Origin: Parasitella parasitica
Taxonomy: Eukaryota; Mucoromycota; Mucoromycetes; Mucorales; Mucoraceae
Assembly (NCBI GenBank): GCA_025201805.1
Contig: MU619316.1
Span: 63,011 to 127,010, forward strand
DNA: 64,000 bases
Reading direction: 5' to 3'
Below the pieces are notes generated by a model that saw nothing but the letters and a program-made list of their open reading frames with translations, searched no databases and had not been told where the DNA came from. Each line of letters begins with the position of its first letter. Positions within the stretch are counted from its first letter, which is position 1. This document shows positions 1 through 11,977 of this stretch, one piece after another. The position numbers and the translations under genes were made by a program.

Positions 1-263
1 AGCTATCTTCAATCAAAATTCTTCTGCATAGAAATACCTCAACTACCAAAAACTATACTGGATCATACACCGATAATATTGTATTCCATGAAGTATTTAA
101 ATAACTCTACTGATTTTTACGTTTTTTTCCTATTGTGCGTTACTAAATCTATATTTTTATTTCTGTCTAACAATATATTTGAAGTTATAGATAAACAACA
201 ATAAAAGAGCATTGAATATCTGATTAGCACTTATCAAAAGATTGAGCTCCCGGTAGGGCGACG

Positions 264-1549
264 ATGGCCGCCGTGAGCGAAGCATACTCCTACAACTTTC
301 AAGAACGTGGTGGCAAGTGACAAGAAGACTGAAAAAATACCTGACGAGTTTACTTATTCTCTCGTAGAAGAAGGCGATGACGAATATTTGGAAGAAGATG
401 ATAGTGATGATATACCTAATGACCTTACAATAGATTATCATCCAGGTCGCAGGGATTCGTATCACTTCAAGGAATATGGCAATTATGAAATTAATACTGG
501 TGATGAAAACACGGTGCTTCAAAACGACGTTGGAAGAGTTGAAGATGGCAAAGATGATGGAGAAGATAAATTTGACTATCCTGCAGAAAATATTCACGCC
601 ACCTCTTTTGATCGTATAACTTCTACAGATGCTTGGATCACTCCTGATAAAACAGACCTGGTACAACTATGCTATAACTTCAAGTCAAACACTTTAAAAT
701 TACGCAATCCTGCGGAACAGCTTTCTGACTTAAGATGTTTAACTCTTCATGATATTATTCTTCTTGATCAGAATCAACTATCTTCAATAAGTAAAGATTG
801 GAGTGTCGATTTACATAGACAAGCCATGTCCACTCTCAAAATTATTGAACCACCAAAACCAATGAATGCCACTGGCTGGTGTATGGATTTTGGATTGACT
901 TGCCACGATGATTGGATGACACAACTTTCAAAAGCTGCAACTTATCTTGTTGAAGCCATCTCTATGAAAAATATGGTTGATATCCACATAATTCAAGCTG
1001 TCATACAACTTTTACAACGGATCCCCAAATTTTTCTATTGAAGATCCATTTGTTCACAACTGTATTTCCCCCATATTACAGCCAATTTTTGCATGTGAGA
1101 CTCTTTTGCGTGTTCAATGGGCTAACAGCTACTTGAACAGAAAAGAGACTAAAGTCAATAAAGAAATCAAGGAAAACAAAGTCAATGAGAAGACGATTGG
1201 ACAGGCAAAAGAAAAAGAAAAGAAGCCGGATTTTGTGGCCAATGTCAAGGCGATAAATTCATGGATTTCTGTCACTGTAGGTGAGTTCAAAGCACCTGGA
1301 TTTTCACCGTGTTTTGAATCTGATTTGGTAAAGATTGGCAAAGAAATCCGCACAATGTTGAATGGTCTCATCTGTCTTGGAGTCTCGAATCCTTATGTTG
1401 GAGGTATTTTAATTCAAGGCCGCCATATCAGCACTTACAGATTCGATATAATTGCCCCTAAGGTATATAGAATGATCAAACTCTCCGAATTGATCTTCTT
1501 TGAGAACCTTGAGCAAATCGTTTCTTACCCCTTATTGTATCACGATTAA
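264..1549 (+). pseudogene. Broken copy of an unrecognised lineage-type protein gene
   Basis: A reading frame opens at an ATG at 264 in a good context (GCGACGATGG). It hits a stop after 18 codons, but protein-like sequence resumes one frame over at about 300 and runs to 1041. At about 1012-1020 the frame shifts again: the continuation (beginning NGSPNFSIEDP) is open without a break through to 1549. The three pieces together give about 425 residues. The N-terminal part is very acidic (EEGDDEYLEEDDSDD), the middle contains TLHDIILLDQNQLSSIS, and a Lys/Glu-rich linker leads to a hydrophobic C-terminal domain. I do not recognise the family. Two frameshifts suggest either a decayed member of a repeated family or sequencing indels. 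The window edge lies only 263 bases upstream, so a promoter cannot be judged. Confidence 0.6.
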
Positions 1550-2920
1550 TGCAAATAAAGCAAATTGCAATTGATAATGCCAAAAAAAGGTTGAATCTTT
1601 GGCGAATAATAGAAAGCTAAATATGAAAGCAGCCCCATTATCCCCCCAACAATCTTGGATCTCTGAAAATGGCTATCTCTTAAAAAAAAGCGAAAAGCAC
1701 CACGAAATGAGTTTTTTAATTTAAATCTCTGTAGTTCTTATTCTTTTTCATCCTCAAATATGAATAAAAAAAATTATAAAATGGACTATATCTTTTGTAG
1801 ACATCAAATATATTTTTCAGCTTCTATGGCACCTGCATGACGACCATCATGAGCGACTCTTGACGAAAGATGATCTCTGTAGTTTCATACTGTTGATGTT
1901 TTCCCAGTCCTTTCTCAGGGTTTTTGCTGCCTGATGGCATACAGAAAATCACCATTATCCTATTTTTTTTTTTTAAGTTTCGCATTAAAAGAAAGATTTC
2001 ACTTTGTGAAAATAAAATTTGATACATTCTAGTACTAAGAGAAATTTAGCAATAGTAATAGCTGTGGCAGATGATAAAGGGGCGGAAACGATCTGCTGGT
2101 AAGGTATATATGCCATACATACCAAGAGTTACCTTTTATTTCCTCCTGTGCTGAAAAAACGATAAGCCTAGTATATGCAGCCCGGCATTTGTCATGCCAG
2201 CAGCACCAACATCAATCCTCTTTCGTATTTATCTCTTAGATTTGTCAGAAATAAGAAATTATTTTAAATAAAATTTCGTTTACTCATAAAGTTAATATGT
2301 TTTATACATTATTCAATCTGAGACAGTGGTGCGAGGATGATAGTGTAGGATCCAACAGATATGATATGATATAAAGTTATTTTTCGGGTCGTTTTCGTGA
2401 AAACTAATCGTCCTGTAGCTTACGCCAGCTGTGTCCTGGTCCCAGCTAAACGTAATTAAAATACTGCCAGCTTTATTCCTGGAAAGGATGCAGAATCATT
2501 TAACATCTGATCACCTTGATGGAAATAAAACACAGTATTGCGCAAAAGAATATCAACTACTGGCCAAATAACAACAGGGATGATGTACAGAAGTTTGTAG
2601 CGCAATGCGTATCATCGACTGTCATCGATTTAAGAACAAAACTCATTAATATCAATTATATTTATCAAGTTAACGAGCCTGTAGTATATCTAATCGGTTT
2701 GAGAAAACAAATGATGTAGCAAATGTCAAGTACTTTACGTTTTATAGCATATAGTAGTGAACATGGCGGTATTGTGGTACACCAGATACTTGTAATGCTC
2801 GGCGCTGACATGGCGTCGTCCCACCAAAGGCCTGAGACCTGACTTTCATGCTTGACAGTAGTGACGAAACAAATTTTCATTTACTTTTGACCGTCTTCAC
2901 ACATTCAAACTTGTTCAATA
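1550..2920. other. Intergenic, no gene seen
   Basis: About 1.4 kb of AT-rich sequence. Only short scattered ORFs (67-71 codons) without splice support or recognisable motifs. It presumably holds the upstream region of the HIT gene. Confidence 0.6.
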
Positions 2921-3731
2921 ATGACGACGCCTTTGTTCCGTTTGTCAAGACCATTCTTGAAGCCTACAACTTTGACTTTTTATAAGCAGCGTGTCATGTC
3001 TACCTTCTCAACTACGCACAACCATCTCACAGACGATTGTATTTTTTGTAAAATCATTAGGTATGTAATCCGCGTAAGGCAGATAGAGTGAAGCGTATGA
3101 CACCAGTTTAGTAATTCATTTTTTTATGCAGACAAGAAATACCTTCATTCAAACTTGTTGAAACTGAAAAAAGGTATTTCAAGTAAAAAATTCCAGTAGC
3201 CTTTATATGTATACAAAAAACATGTGTATAGTTATGCCTTTATGGACATTGAACCTCTCAGCGAAGGACATTCTGTAAGTCTTACTATCCGCAAAATCCT
3301 GTATATATATCTAATAGTCTGCTGTTGTATAGTTGGTTATCCCCAAGTGTAACTATAAGATACACACCAATGTTTCATAGTTCTAATACGTGATTTATTT
3401 AGACCATGCAGAATTTATGCACCAACTGCCAGACGATTATTTAGAGGACGCTATGCCCATTGCAAAAAAGATTGCAGTTGCCGGTGGTTTTGCTCAATAC
3501 AATGTTCTGCAGGTAAAACATGGCTCGTTTTGCTTTTTACAAGATCTGACACCAACATAACATGCCATTTAGAATAACGGGCGTCTTGCCAACCAAGCTG
3601 TTCCTCATGTTCATTTTCATGTCATTCCTAAACCTGACAAGGAAACTGGATTAGGAGTTCGCTGGAATGTCCAAAAAAAGTCGATGGATGACATTAAAGC
3701 CACTTACAACCGCATGATGGAGAAATTGTAA
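2921..3731 (+). CDS. HNT1: HIT-family nucleotide hydrolase (Hnt1-like)
   Basis: Histidine-triad protein of 169 aa. The family hydrolyses nucleoside phosphoramidates such as AMP-lysine. Six exons: 2921-3060, 3132-3173, 3232-3274, 3333-3348 (16 nt), 3403-3512 and 3573-3731, all with GT-AG borders. Visible motifs are CIFCKII at the domain start (about residues 41-47), the segment MDIEPLSEGHS, YNVLQNNGR, and the catalytic triad HVHFHV. The order and spacing match the Hnt1/HINT group. Residues 1-25 are rich in Arg/Lys, Thr and Ser without acids, resembling a mitochondrial presequence, and a second in-frame Met at residue 26 would give a cytosolic form. The next gene follows in the same direction only about 90 bases after the stop. 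The family call is secure; orthology to HNT1 is likely. Confidence 0.9.
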
Positions 3732-3823
3732 AAAAACGCATTGGATTGGGTGAAATGCGTCTCAGTCGAGAATAAAAATGTCTCTTTTTTCCTGTGCATT
3801 ACTTTGTTCTTTCGTCATTTATT

Positions 3824-4585
3824 ATGTTTGCCATCAAAAGAAGTTTGCAATTCCATCAAACGAGAGTCTATCCTCTTGCTATCTACCACTTGAAGCAGAG
3901 ACAGCCATTGAATGCTATCAATGTGAATCGAGGCAATAGTGCGTTGCAAAAACGACAGCTCTCGATTTGGACTCTTCCCAAGATCCTGCTACACACAACA
4001 AGCAAAAAGAACCGTGGCGTAATTTTGGGTACACTCGGTGTTACCACTCTTCTCAGCTCTTTTCTCGGGCCTGTTGTCTGGATAACTGTTGGCGGTGCTG
4101 CTTCATTGGTGTCATGGCGTTTGTTTAGGAAAGCTAAAAGTTGGTGGAATTATTTGACTCCATCCAAAGTGGAAGCGAATAGCAATAGCCAAGCTGAGGC
4201 ATCACTTGTCCAGGCATTGCTTTCTCGAATTGGTACACATCACGCTGAAGAACGGGTAAGAATAGAAGCTATCAAGAGCTTGAAAACCTATTTCGAGAAA
4301 TCAAGTAGAGGCAAACAAGTGCTGCAAGAATTTGGATTGGATCATCCCAATGATTTGGTATGGGAAGATGTCCACAGATCGGAAACTGTCAGATTGGATG
4401 ACGGTAAAAAGCATAGAGTGTCTGTCAATTTTTGGCTTGAAGACCAAACATCCAGCGGTCCCAAAGGCGGTAGCTGTGAGGTTACTGCTAGCGCTGTGGT
4501 GAGCGGCCAGGGCAACGTTGATTTAGAACAAGTAAAACTTAGCTCGCCTGACTGGCATGAAGACGAAGTGATTTCACTAGCCTAG
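3824..4585 (+). CDS. Putative mitochondrial protein, function unknown
   Basis: Intronless frame of 253 aa starting at the ATG at 3824; an upstream GTG in the same frame is not a credible eukaryotic start. The first about 65 residues are basic and free of acidic residues (FAIKRSLQFHQTR...), typical of a matrix-targeting presequence. A hydrophobic stretch at about residues 65-95 (VILGTLGVTTLLSSFLGP and following) could be a membrane segment. The rest is soluble and charged, ending in a beta-rich region with KKHRVSVNFWLED and SCEVTASAVVSGQGNV. That C-terminal pattern is loosely reminiscent of small inner-membrane assembly factors, but I cannot name a family. It lies directly downstream of the HIT gene. 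Confidence 0.7.
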   Translation: MFAIKRSLQFHQTRVYPLAIYHLKQRQPLNAINVNRGNSALQKRQLSIWTLPKILLHTTSKKNRGVILGTLGVTTLLSSFLGPVVWITVGGAASLVSWRLFRKAKSWWNYLTPSKVEANSNSQAEASLVQALLSRIGTHHAEERVRIEAIKSLKTYFEKSSRGKQVLQEFGLDHPNDLVWEDVHRSETVRLDDGKKHRVSVNFWLEDQTSSGPKGGSCEVTASAVVSGQGNVDLEQVKLSSPDWHEDEVISLA

Positions 4586-5175
4586 CAAATGTCAAAATAA
4601 AATAAAAAAAATAGGTACTCCTCGATGTTCGAGTAGTAGTGCTTCAATAGCTGATTGTAAATGTCTAAAAGATCAAGTGGGTGCTACAACTCAAATGTTG
4701 CGTTGTAATGTCGCTTAGGCGCTTGCTTGATTGAGCCCGCAGTTTTGCGTGTAGACGTCGTCAGCGATGGATAAACTTGCACTACAAATAGTGAAAAATG
4801 TGTTCGTCAATCTACCGTGATAAGAAAAACGTCCGTGTAAAAAAAATCAAGATGAATGTTTGAATTGTTAGATTCTACATTAAAATTCTCAGTGACATGA
4901 GACAACAAAGAGTGAAAAGTATTAACATGTTATGCCGCATATAGACGAAAAAGGAGATGGAGCTTGGGGAAAAAACGACTATAAAACAAATTCACACTGA
5001 CTAATCTATTTATTAGCGGCCACTGTACGACGGCAATTGTTAAAACTGCTATATTGAACGATGCTAATTGTTACACATTCGACAAACGGTAGCAGAAAGT
5101 ATAAAATCAAGGCTTCCATCCCAAGTGCTCACTTTATTTTCCCTACACTTGGTTATTCCTTTCGCTCGAGATAAA
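4586..5175. other. Intergenic, no gene seen
   Basis: About 590 bases between the stop of the mitochondrial protein gene and the ATG of the acyl-CoA ligase gene. AT-rich, with no convincing ORF. It should contain the ligase promoter, but no clear TATA box stands out. Confidence 0.55.
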
Positions 5176-7170
5176 ATGGTCTATACATCCAAACTTCCTG
5201 ACATCCAAGAGCCTACAACCGGCATCATCCAGTTTATTTTCGCTAATGTCAATAAAACACCAGAGGACAAGCCCCTTTTAATCGATGCTCTGAACGATCG
5301 CTTTATAACCTACTCTCAGTTGAAGGATGCCGTTCTTAAATTTGGTGCTGGCTTGCAGGACGTATGCGGTTTTAGTAGCAGCGATATACTGGCCTTGTAT
5401 GCTCCTAATCAGGTTAGATATGCAGATACAAACATGTACAAGCACAATACTAATCTTGCCCTTAAATTATAGTATAACTACTCAATCCCTCTTCTCGGCG
5501 CTGTCGCAGCTAGTAAGTTCTGAAACAATTGTAAATTGCATTGATAAATTAATCCGTTCACATTAACAGATGGTGCAACTACGACCGCTAATCCCAACTA
5601 CAATGTTGAGGAGTTGTCCTATCAATTGGATATAACCAAGGCCAAGGTTCTTATTTGCCACAAAGATAACATTGATACTGCCTTACAAGCTGCAGAGAGA
5701 GTTGGCATTCTCAAGAAAAACATCTTTATCTTTGGTGACGAGGCTGTCAAGGGTGTGCAGCCTTTCCAAACTGCACTCATTAGAGAGCGTAAGGCTATTC
5801 CCGCAGAGCTCACTCATGAAGAAGCCAAGGATAAGGTCGCTTATCTTTGCTTCTCCTCTGGAACTACCGGTAAGAGCAAGGGTGTCATGACAACGTAAGT
5901 ATTTTTACCGGATTATCACAATCTAGCACTCATGCTATGTAATCTTACAGCCATGCCAACATTACTGCTAATACCTGCCAATACACCGCATTAGACAATG
6001 CCTTTATTGATCCTAATGTTGATCGTATGATTGGCGTGCTTCCTCTCTTCCATATCTTTGGTCTTACTGCCATCTTGCACACTGCATTGTACTGGGGCAT
6101 TCCAGTTTACATTTTACCTCGCTTTGACCTGGTCAAGTTTTGTGAAACCGTTCAAGCTCGCAAGATCACCTTTGCTTGCCTTGTGCCACCTATTTATTTG
6201 CTGTTGGCTAAGGAAGAGATTATTCCCAACTATGATTTGTCTTCGTTAAGAATTGGTATCTCTGGTGCCGCTCCTCTCAGCGCTGATCTTGGTAGAGAAG
6301 TCAAGGCCCGTTTACCAAACCTCACGATCAAGCAGGGTTATGGCTTAACAGAGACGTCTCCTTCCGCTATTGTTGAACCTACTGATCGCACCATTGACGG
6401 CTCTACTGGTATTCTTCTTCCTAATATGCTTGCAAAGATTGTTGATGAGAATGGAAACGGTAAGCGGCATCTTGTTTATAAACAAGAGGATCTTTAGCGC
6501 TAATCAAGACATTTACAGAGGTCCCTCAAGGTGAGCGTGGTGAACTTTGGCTCAAGGGTCCCAATATCATGAAGGGCTACATCAACAACCCTCAGGCAAC
6601 TGCAGATTGCATTGATGATGAAGGATATTTTCATACTGGCGACATTGTAGTCATTGATAAAGATCAACACTTTTACGTCGTTGATCGTATCAAGGAGCTG
6701 ATTAAATACAAGGGCTTCCAGGTGAGATATTAAACGTTATGAATGATCTTTCTGGTGAGCCAAGATGATTAATAAACAAACATAGGTTCCTCCCGCTGAA
6801 CTGGAAGGTATTTTGGTATGTACATAAAAAAAAAATTCTCTAGTAAAACATATATCAACCTTGTGTATATTTGTAGCTTACATCTCCTATTATTGCTGAT
6901 TGTGCTGTCATTGGAGTCTATGATGCTGCTCAGGCCTCTGAAATTCCTCGCGCTTATGTGACATTGAAGCCTCATGTCACTCCATCTGACAAAGTAGCCG
7001 AAGAGATCATGAAGTTCGTCGCTGATCAAGTGGTTCCTTACAAGCAAATCCGTGCTGTGAGGTTTGTGGACGTCATTCCCAAGAGTCAAGCAGGCAAGAT
7101 TCTTCGTCGTTTGTTGCGTGATCAAGCATTGGAAGAAGAAAAGAACGCTACCAGTAGACCCAAATTGTAG
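5176..7170 (+). CDS. Acyl-CoA / 4-coumarate-CoA ligase-like AMP-forming enzyme
   Basis: Adenylate-forming ligase of 545 aa that should join a carboxylic acid to CoA via an acyl-AMP. Seven exons: 5176-5412, 5473-5512, 5570-5894, 5951-6459, 6519-6721, 6786-6815 (30 nt) and 6877-7170. Motifs in order: the AMP-binding loop YLCFSSGTTGKSKG, the KQGYGLTETSP block, [43 protein letters not shown], and the C-terminal PKSQAGKILRR with the catalytic Lys. This set fits the 4-coumarate-CoA ligase / firefly-luciferase-like branch. The protein ends in SRPKL; the final PKL resembles a type 1 peroxisomal signal, suggesting fatty or aromatic acid activation in peroxisomes. Substrate cannot be read from sequence. 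An MFS exporter follows in the same orientation after 660 bases. Confidence 0.92.
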
Positions 7171-7832
7171 ATTCTATATAATAAAAAGTTAACTACTCAA
7201 ACACATACAAACCACTTTGTATGGAAAAGCATAGTTGTTTGAATTGAGGCTATTGACTCCCATATACTTTTTGATTGATGTCGAAAGAGACTGACAAAAA
7301 ATAGCTGATACAATCCGAATCTGCACGCAGGCATGCATGTTTTCGTTTACTTTTCTGATAATTAATAAAAGTAAAAACAATCCAATTTGCATGTATACCT
7401 ATACGACGTTTTTTGTTCAATCTCTCATGAATGTTTTTGGGAGTTATGACGAACCGAATCCGCGCGCGCTTATATGAGAATTGTGTGTCGATCTCTGATC
7501 TCAGATCAGATCGAGAAAACGGGAATTGAAAATGAAGACATCATTGCATTGCCTTTTGTCTTCATGGCAACAAACTGAAAGGGCTTATGACGGTATACGT
7601 ATAACATATAGTTGTTGAAAATTTAACAATCGATCTAGACAGCAACTGAAGGCTTCCTGCTCTGCCATATGTAATTTAACGGGCCTAAATTATTCCGGGT
7701 GTCACATCTGCAATCTATAATTGGGCTTTTCTTGTCAAACATATAATAGCGTTGCTATTTCAGATCAACAAGTTTCGTTGCGAAAATTCGTTTTTTTTAT
7801 TTCTTCTTCTTCTTTTTTCTCACTATTTAATC
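7171..7832. other. Intergenic; upstream region of the MFS gene
   Basis: About 660 bases between the ligase stop and the exporter start. It holds a 17-bp palindrome (listed separately) and a pyrimidine-rich stretch just before the exporter ATG. No gene was found. Confidence 0.6.
7494..7510. promoter_or_regulatory. 17-bp palindrome, possible operator-like site
   Basis: TCTGATCT, one base, then AGATCAGA: perfect 8-base arms with a 1-base spacer, 323 bases upstream of the exporter ATG. The symmetry would suit a dimeric DNA-binding regulator. Regulatory function is inferred only from symmetry and position. Confidence 0.35.
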
Positions 7833-10429
7833 ATGGAGCAAAAAAATCAACAAATAATGATACCGACAGAAAACTCGGGCATTGTCGAGGCTCCCATTAC
7901 TGCGACAAATGGCTCTAGGATTTCTACCACAGCTGCTGCAGCAGATGCCACTGACACTAAAGATTTCAAAAACTCCTCGTCAACATTATCGACCGAGAAG
8001 CCGGAGACGAATGATAACGAATTGAAATCAAATGTAGCAGACGAGCAAGCAGAAAAAAAGAGATTGAAAAAGGAGAAAGTAGGCCGTGTTTTGACATTTA
8101 TCGGGTTGCAAGTGTCTCTTTTCTTGGCAGCTCTAGACAAGTAAGACGATATTGGTTTGTGTTGATTTTCGCTCATTGTTTTCAGTACAATTGTAGCCAC
8201 TGCCTTGCCCAAGATTGGATCTGATTTCGAACAAATGTCTATTGTGGCATGGGTAGCCACGGCTTACATCTTGACTTTTGATGCCTTTCGTAAGTTTTTG
8301 TTTATGCCAACATGCATGCATGCATGAGCACGTTATTGACACTTTTCCTATATAGAACCATTATTTTCCAAGTTTTCTGATATTTTTGGCCGTAAATGGA
8401 TCTTAATGTTTGGCATTGCAGTTTTTCTTTTTGGCTCAGTCTTGTGCGGTGCATCCAAGGTATGTGGGCTTTTTTTACAAGATTCTCGTACATTACTGAA
8501 TTTTATGATAGACCATGATCATGTTGATCGTTGGAAGAGCAATTGCGGGGATTGGAGCAGCTGGTATTTTTTCCATGGTAAATTTTCTATAAACATTCGT
8601 GCATGTAACGATCGAATTGCTGAATATATTGTCATAATAATATAGGTTTTTGTCATCTTCTCCGATCTGGTGCCACTCGAACAAAGAGGCACATATCAAG
8701 GGTAAAAGTTTTTCATCAGTGTTGCTGTTGCACAAAATCACTAACGAATACATATTTAGTATCATTAATGCTGTGTTCGCCTTGTCCAGTGTGTGCGGCC
8801 CGCTGATTGGGGTATATTATGAAGGCTATATTAATATATGAGTACGGAATAAGACAACTAACATACTGAATGTGTAGGGCTCACTGACTGATTACGTGTC
8901 TTGGAGATGGAATTTCTATATCAAGTAGGATAAAATGCTGATTTTATGTGAATAACAACAGCAGGCACTAATGACTAGTGAATTTTGGTTATAGCCTTCC
9001 TATCGGTGCAGTCGCAATGATTGTTTTGGTTTTGTTTCTGAGGTTGCCCACACCGCAAGGCAAACTTACTGATAAATTGAAGCGCGTAGACTACGCAGGT
9101 ATACTTGAAGCATGCAGGGAATGTGATGTATACACATATAATTTACCGTTCTGTACTACCAGGAACTGTTATTGTTTTGGCCTTTGCCACACTCTTCTTA
9201 TTAGCACTCAACTTTGGTGGTCAAGAATTTCCCTGGAAGTCAGCTGCTGTCATTGTGCCTCTTGTCTTATCAATTCTGCTGGTTGGATTGCTGGTAATTG
9301 TAGAAAAGAAATTCTCCAAAGAGCCTATTTTTCCTCCTCGTCTCTTCACCAACAGATCAGTTATCAGCGTTGTGTTGACAAACTGGTTCTTTGGTATGAC
9401 CTTCTTCTCTGCTGTCTACTACCTCCCGGTTTACTTTCAGGTCGTGAGAAATGACTCTGCCATGTGGTCAGGTATAAGACTGATTCCAATGCAAATGGTC
9501 TTGACGGTTCTTTCTACTATTGTTGGTGTGACAATATCAAAAACTGGTGTGTATAGACCGTTGATTTACGTTGGCATGGCTTTATTGACCTTGTGGATTG
9601 GTCTTTTCAGCTTATTCAAGGAAGATACGCCATTTTCTCGTAAGTATGCATTTATGTATATATATTATGGGATGTAACATCGCATATGTAATACTGCGTC
9701 TAGAAATCTACGGCATCACAGTAATTGGCGGTGCTGGCCTTGGCTGTCTATTTTCATCAACAATCATCGCACTTCAAGCGTCTGTAGAACCCAAAGACAT
9801 CGGTAAGTGTGCGCAATTAATATGAAATGCACATACTTACATTTTATAATGCAAATATAGCTGTCGTTACAGGACTGGGAAACTTTGCTCGTATTCTCGG
9901 GGGAGCATTGGGCGTTGGTAAGATACACATCCTTTTGTTTAGCCCAAGTATAATACTCACATTTGGCCATTGTACAGCTATCTCTTCAGCAGTTTTGAAC
10001 TCCCAATTAGCTCAAGAACTTCCCAAAGTCTTGCCCATGGAAGAAGCAGCCAAGGTGATACAATCGTCAGAATATGTCAACCATGGTCTTCCAGCTGAAT
10101 ATTTAGCGATCACTCTAAGAATCTATGTTGAATCGCTTCAAATGATTTGGTATGTTCTTATTCCTATGTCTGGATTGGGCTTCATTGCCTCTCTTTTCGT
10201 AAAACACCACTCTATTCGTAGTCATAGAAGAGCAGCCGAAAAGAAGGCCTTAGAAGATGAAGAGAACGCCGATGCCGCTGCTGCTACTATAGTTGTTAAT
10301 GTACCCACAGCCACAGGCACAGCCACCATTGAAAACAAACAGATCGATGAAAAGGTCCAAATTGATCAAACAGAAGATCAGCAGCATCAAGAGCCAAATA
10401 TCAAGAAATTTGAAGAAGCCGCCGTGTAA
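7833..10429 (+). CDS. MFS multidrug exporter, DHA2 (14-TM) family
   Basis: Drug:H+ antiporter-type major facilitator. Twelve exons: 7833-8140, 8186-8289, 8356-8459, 8512-8577, 8646-8701, 8760-8811, 8878-8924, 8995-9098, 9163-9639, 9704-9802, 9861-9917 and 9978-10429. A charged, Thr/Ala-rich cytosolic N-terminus of about 85 residues precedes the first membrane helix. Diagnostic stretches are [20 protein letters not shown] (loop 2-3 motif), [11 protein letters not shown], and the antiporter motif region [21 protein letters not shown], followed by [11 protein letters not shown]. These identify DHA2 transporters, which export toxic organics, amino acids or siderophores. The C-terminal tail is hydrophilic. 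The neighbouring ligase hints at handling of organic acids, but the cargo is unknown. Confidence 0.93.
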
Positions 10430-11977
10430 TTTATCTGTTGCCAATATATTCTTTTGTACACCAATACCATTTCGTTTTGTATAATAAAATAGAATCATGC
10501 AGTTTTGCTCTGTATATCCGCGCCTTGATTTCAAATGTGTTTTGACACACGAAAACTTGTTACATTCAAGGTGTCATAGTTTCCAGATGAAATATACAAG
10601 CAGATTAATCTGCGTATTATGACTACAAGTATTAGATTACTGCAAAGCCTATATTTAGCAAACTTTGTCCAGCAATGAACAGCTCTTCATAGCTTTTTGT
10701 GTGGTTCAATTGATTGTCGATACGTGAGGGAACCGTTCAATAAGAAACTGGCATTTCCACAGTTGTAACAATGCCATGGTCAATATTGATGAATTAGCAT
10801 GTTTTTAGATACGAAGAACTAGCTGATCTCATACAAAGCACACATATTCGGTATGTTTCTAGCTATTTCGCAGCTGAATCTGGTACCTGATGGCCAAAGA
10901 ACTACTCTTACTGTATCTTGGAGCTCCCAGTTGAATGCAGATGCATGCTGCATTGTCATCGTTCAGTACAAAAATGTTTTGTGTCACCGCGTTAAAGCAC
11001 CTATTTTTATCAACGTTTATTGGCCATCTTGAAATAACTGCGTAATACAGCATTTCCATGTAAACATTGTATCAAGCTAAGCTAGCCAGCCAGTAGGTTT
11101 ATCTCGATTGCTGCTAAAATGTATTAGACTTGTTATTTTAAACCCGATGCAATTTCTTTGGAAACATAGAAATGTGGGTTTTACAATGATTTTATCTTTG
11201 GAGACTTGTTGGGATCAGTATGATTTTTAGCCGGCCAAAAAGGAAGCCATTCTACAGGAACTGTGCCCTAAAATCGTATCCGGTGAAGCTTAGAAAGCAT
11301 CTAGCATTGCTTCAGATAAGACTAATCTTTGGCGTGGCCCAGGTTTGTCTGATATAACAAAATATGCTTGGATCGTAAATCCCAAGATAGTATCATAATG
11401 TGTGATAGCAATGCTATGAAGCAATTTCAGGAATCTACACGTGTGTATGGGTTAAGCCATAAATAATGTCACTTGTGATGTGTAGCAAGAAGAGAAACAA
11501 GAGTAGCAGGAGAAGGAAACAATGAATTCACATTGGTTTCGCTACCTTGCCATCACCTTGTATCATCCACATCTAGTAACATTAGCTTGTGTGTGACTGA
11601 AACAAGCGAGTATTCCAATTGACCCGACCCGAGAAAAGAACATGAATGAATGAATGTAGAGAAATAAATAATAGGCTCGTTTTAACCAACCTCGTGCTTT
11701 TTTTTCTTTTTTTTTTCTCCAATATAATATACCAAAAGGTAAATATTGGCTATTGGATGCTCTAGTGGCTAGCAGTTTTCGAAACAATCAGCCTGCACAT
11801 TGTAGGGAACGTCTCTTTGTGAGATTTCCTGGCAATGGCGGTGCCCCACTTGTGTTAAAGCGGGGTCGTTGTTTCTCGTTGATTTTCTACTTTGACATAA
11901 CCTCATTTCACACAAACATGTATATATAACTCGTATTAACCTCTCTTTTTTGTACTTCTTGCGTCTCTCCTAACAGG
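10430..11977. other. Intergenic, no gene seen
   Basis: About 1.55 kb between the exporter and RHO1. Short ORFs only, with no motif or splice support. The last about 300 bases are T-rich on the plus strand and include a TATATATAAC stretch about 55 bases before the RHO1 ATG, a plausible core promoter. Confidence 0.6.

Noticed and set aside
157-666. 169-codon minus ORF
   Set aside because: Antisense shadow of the broken plus-strand gene at 264-1549; no motif.
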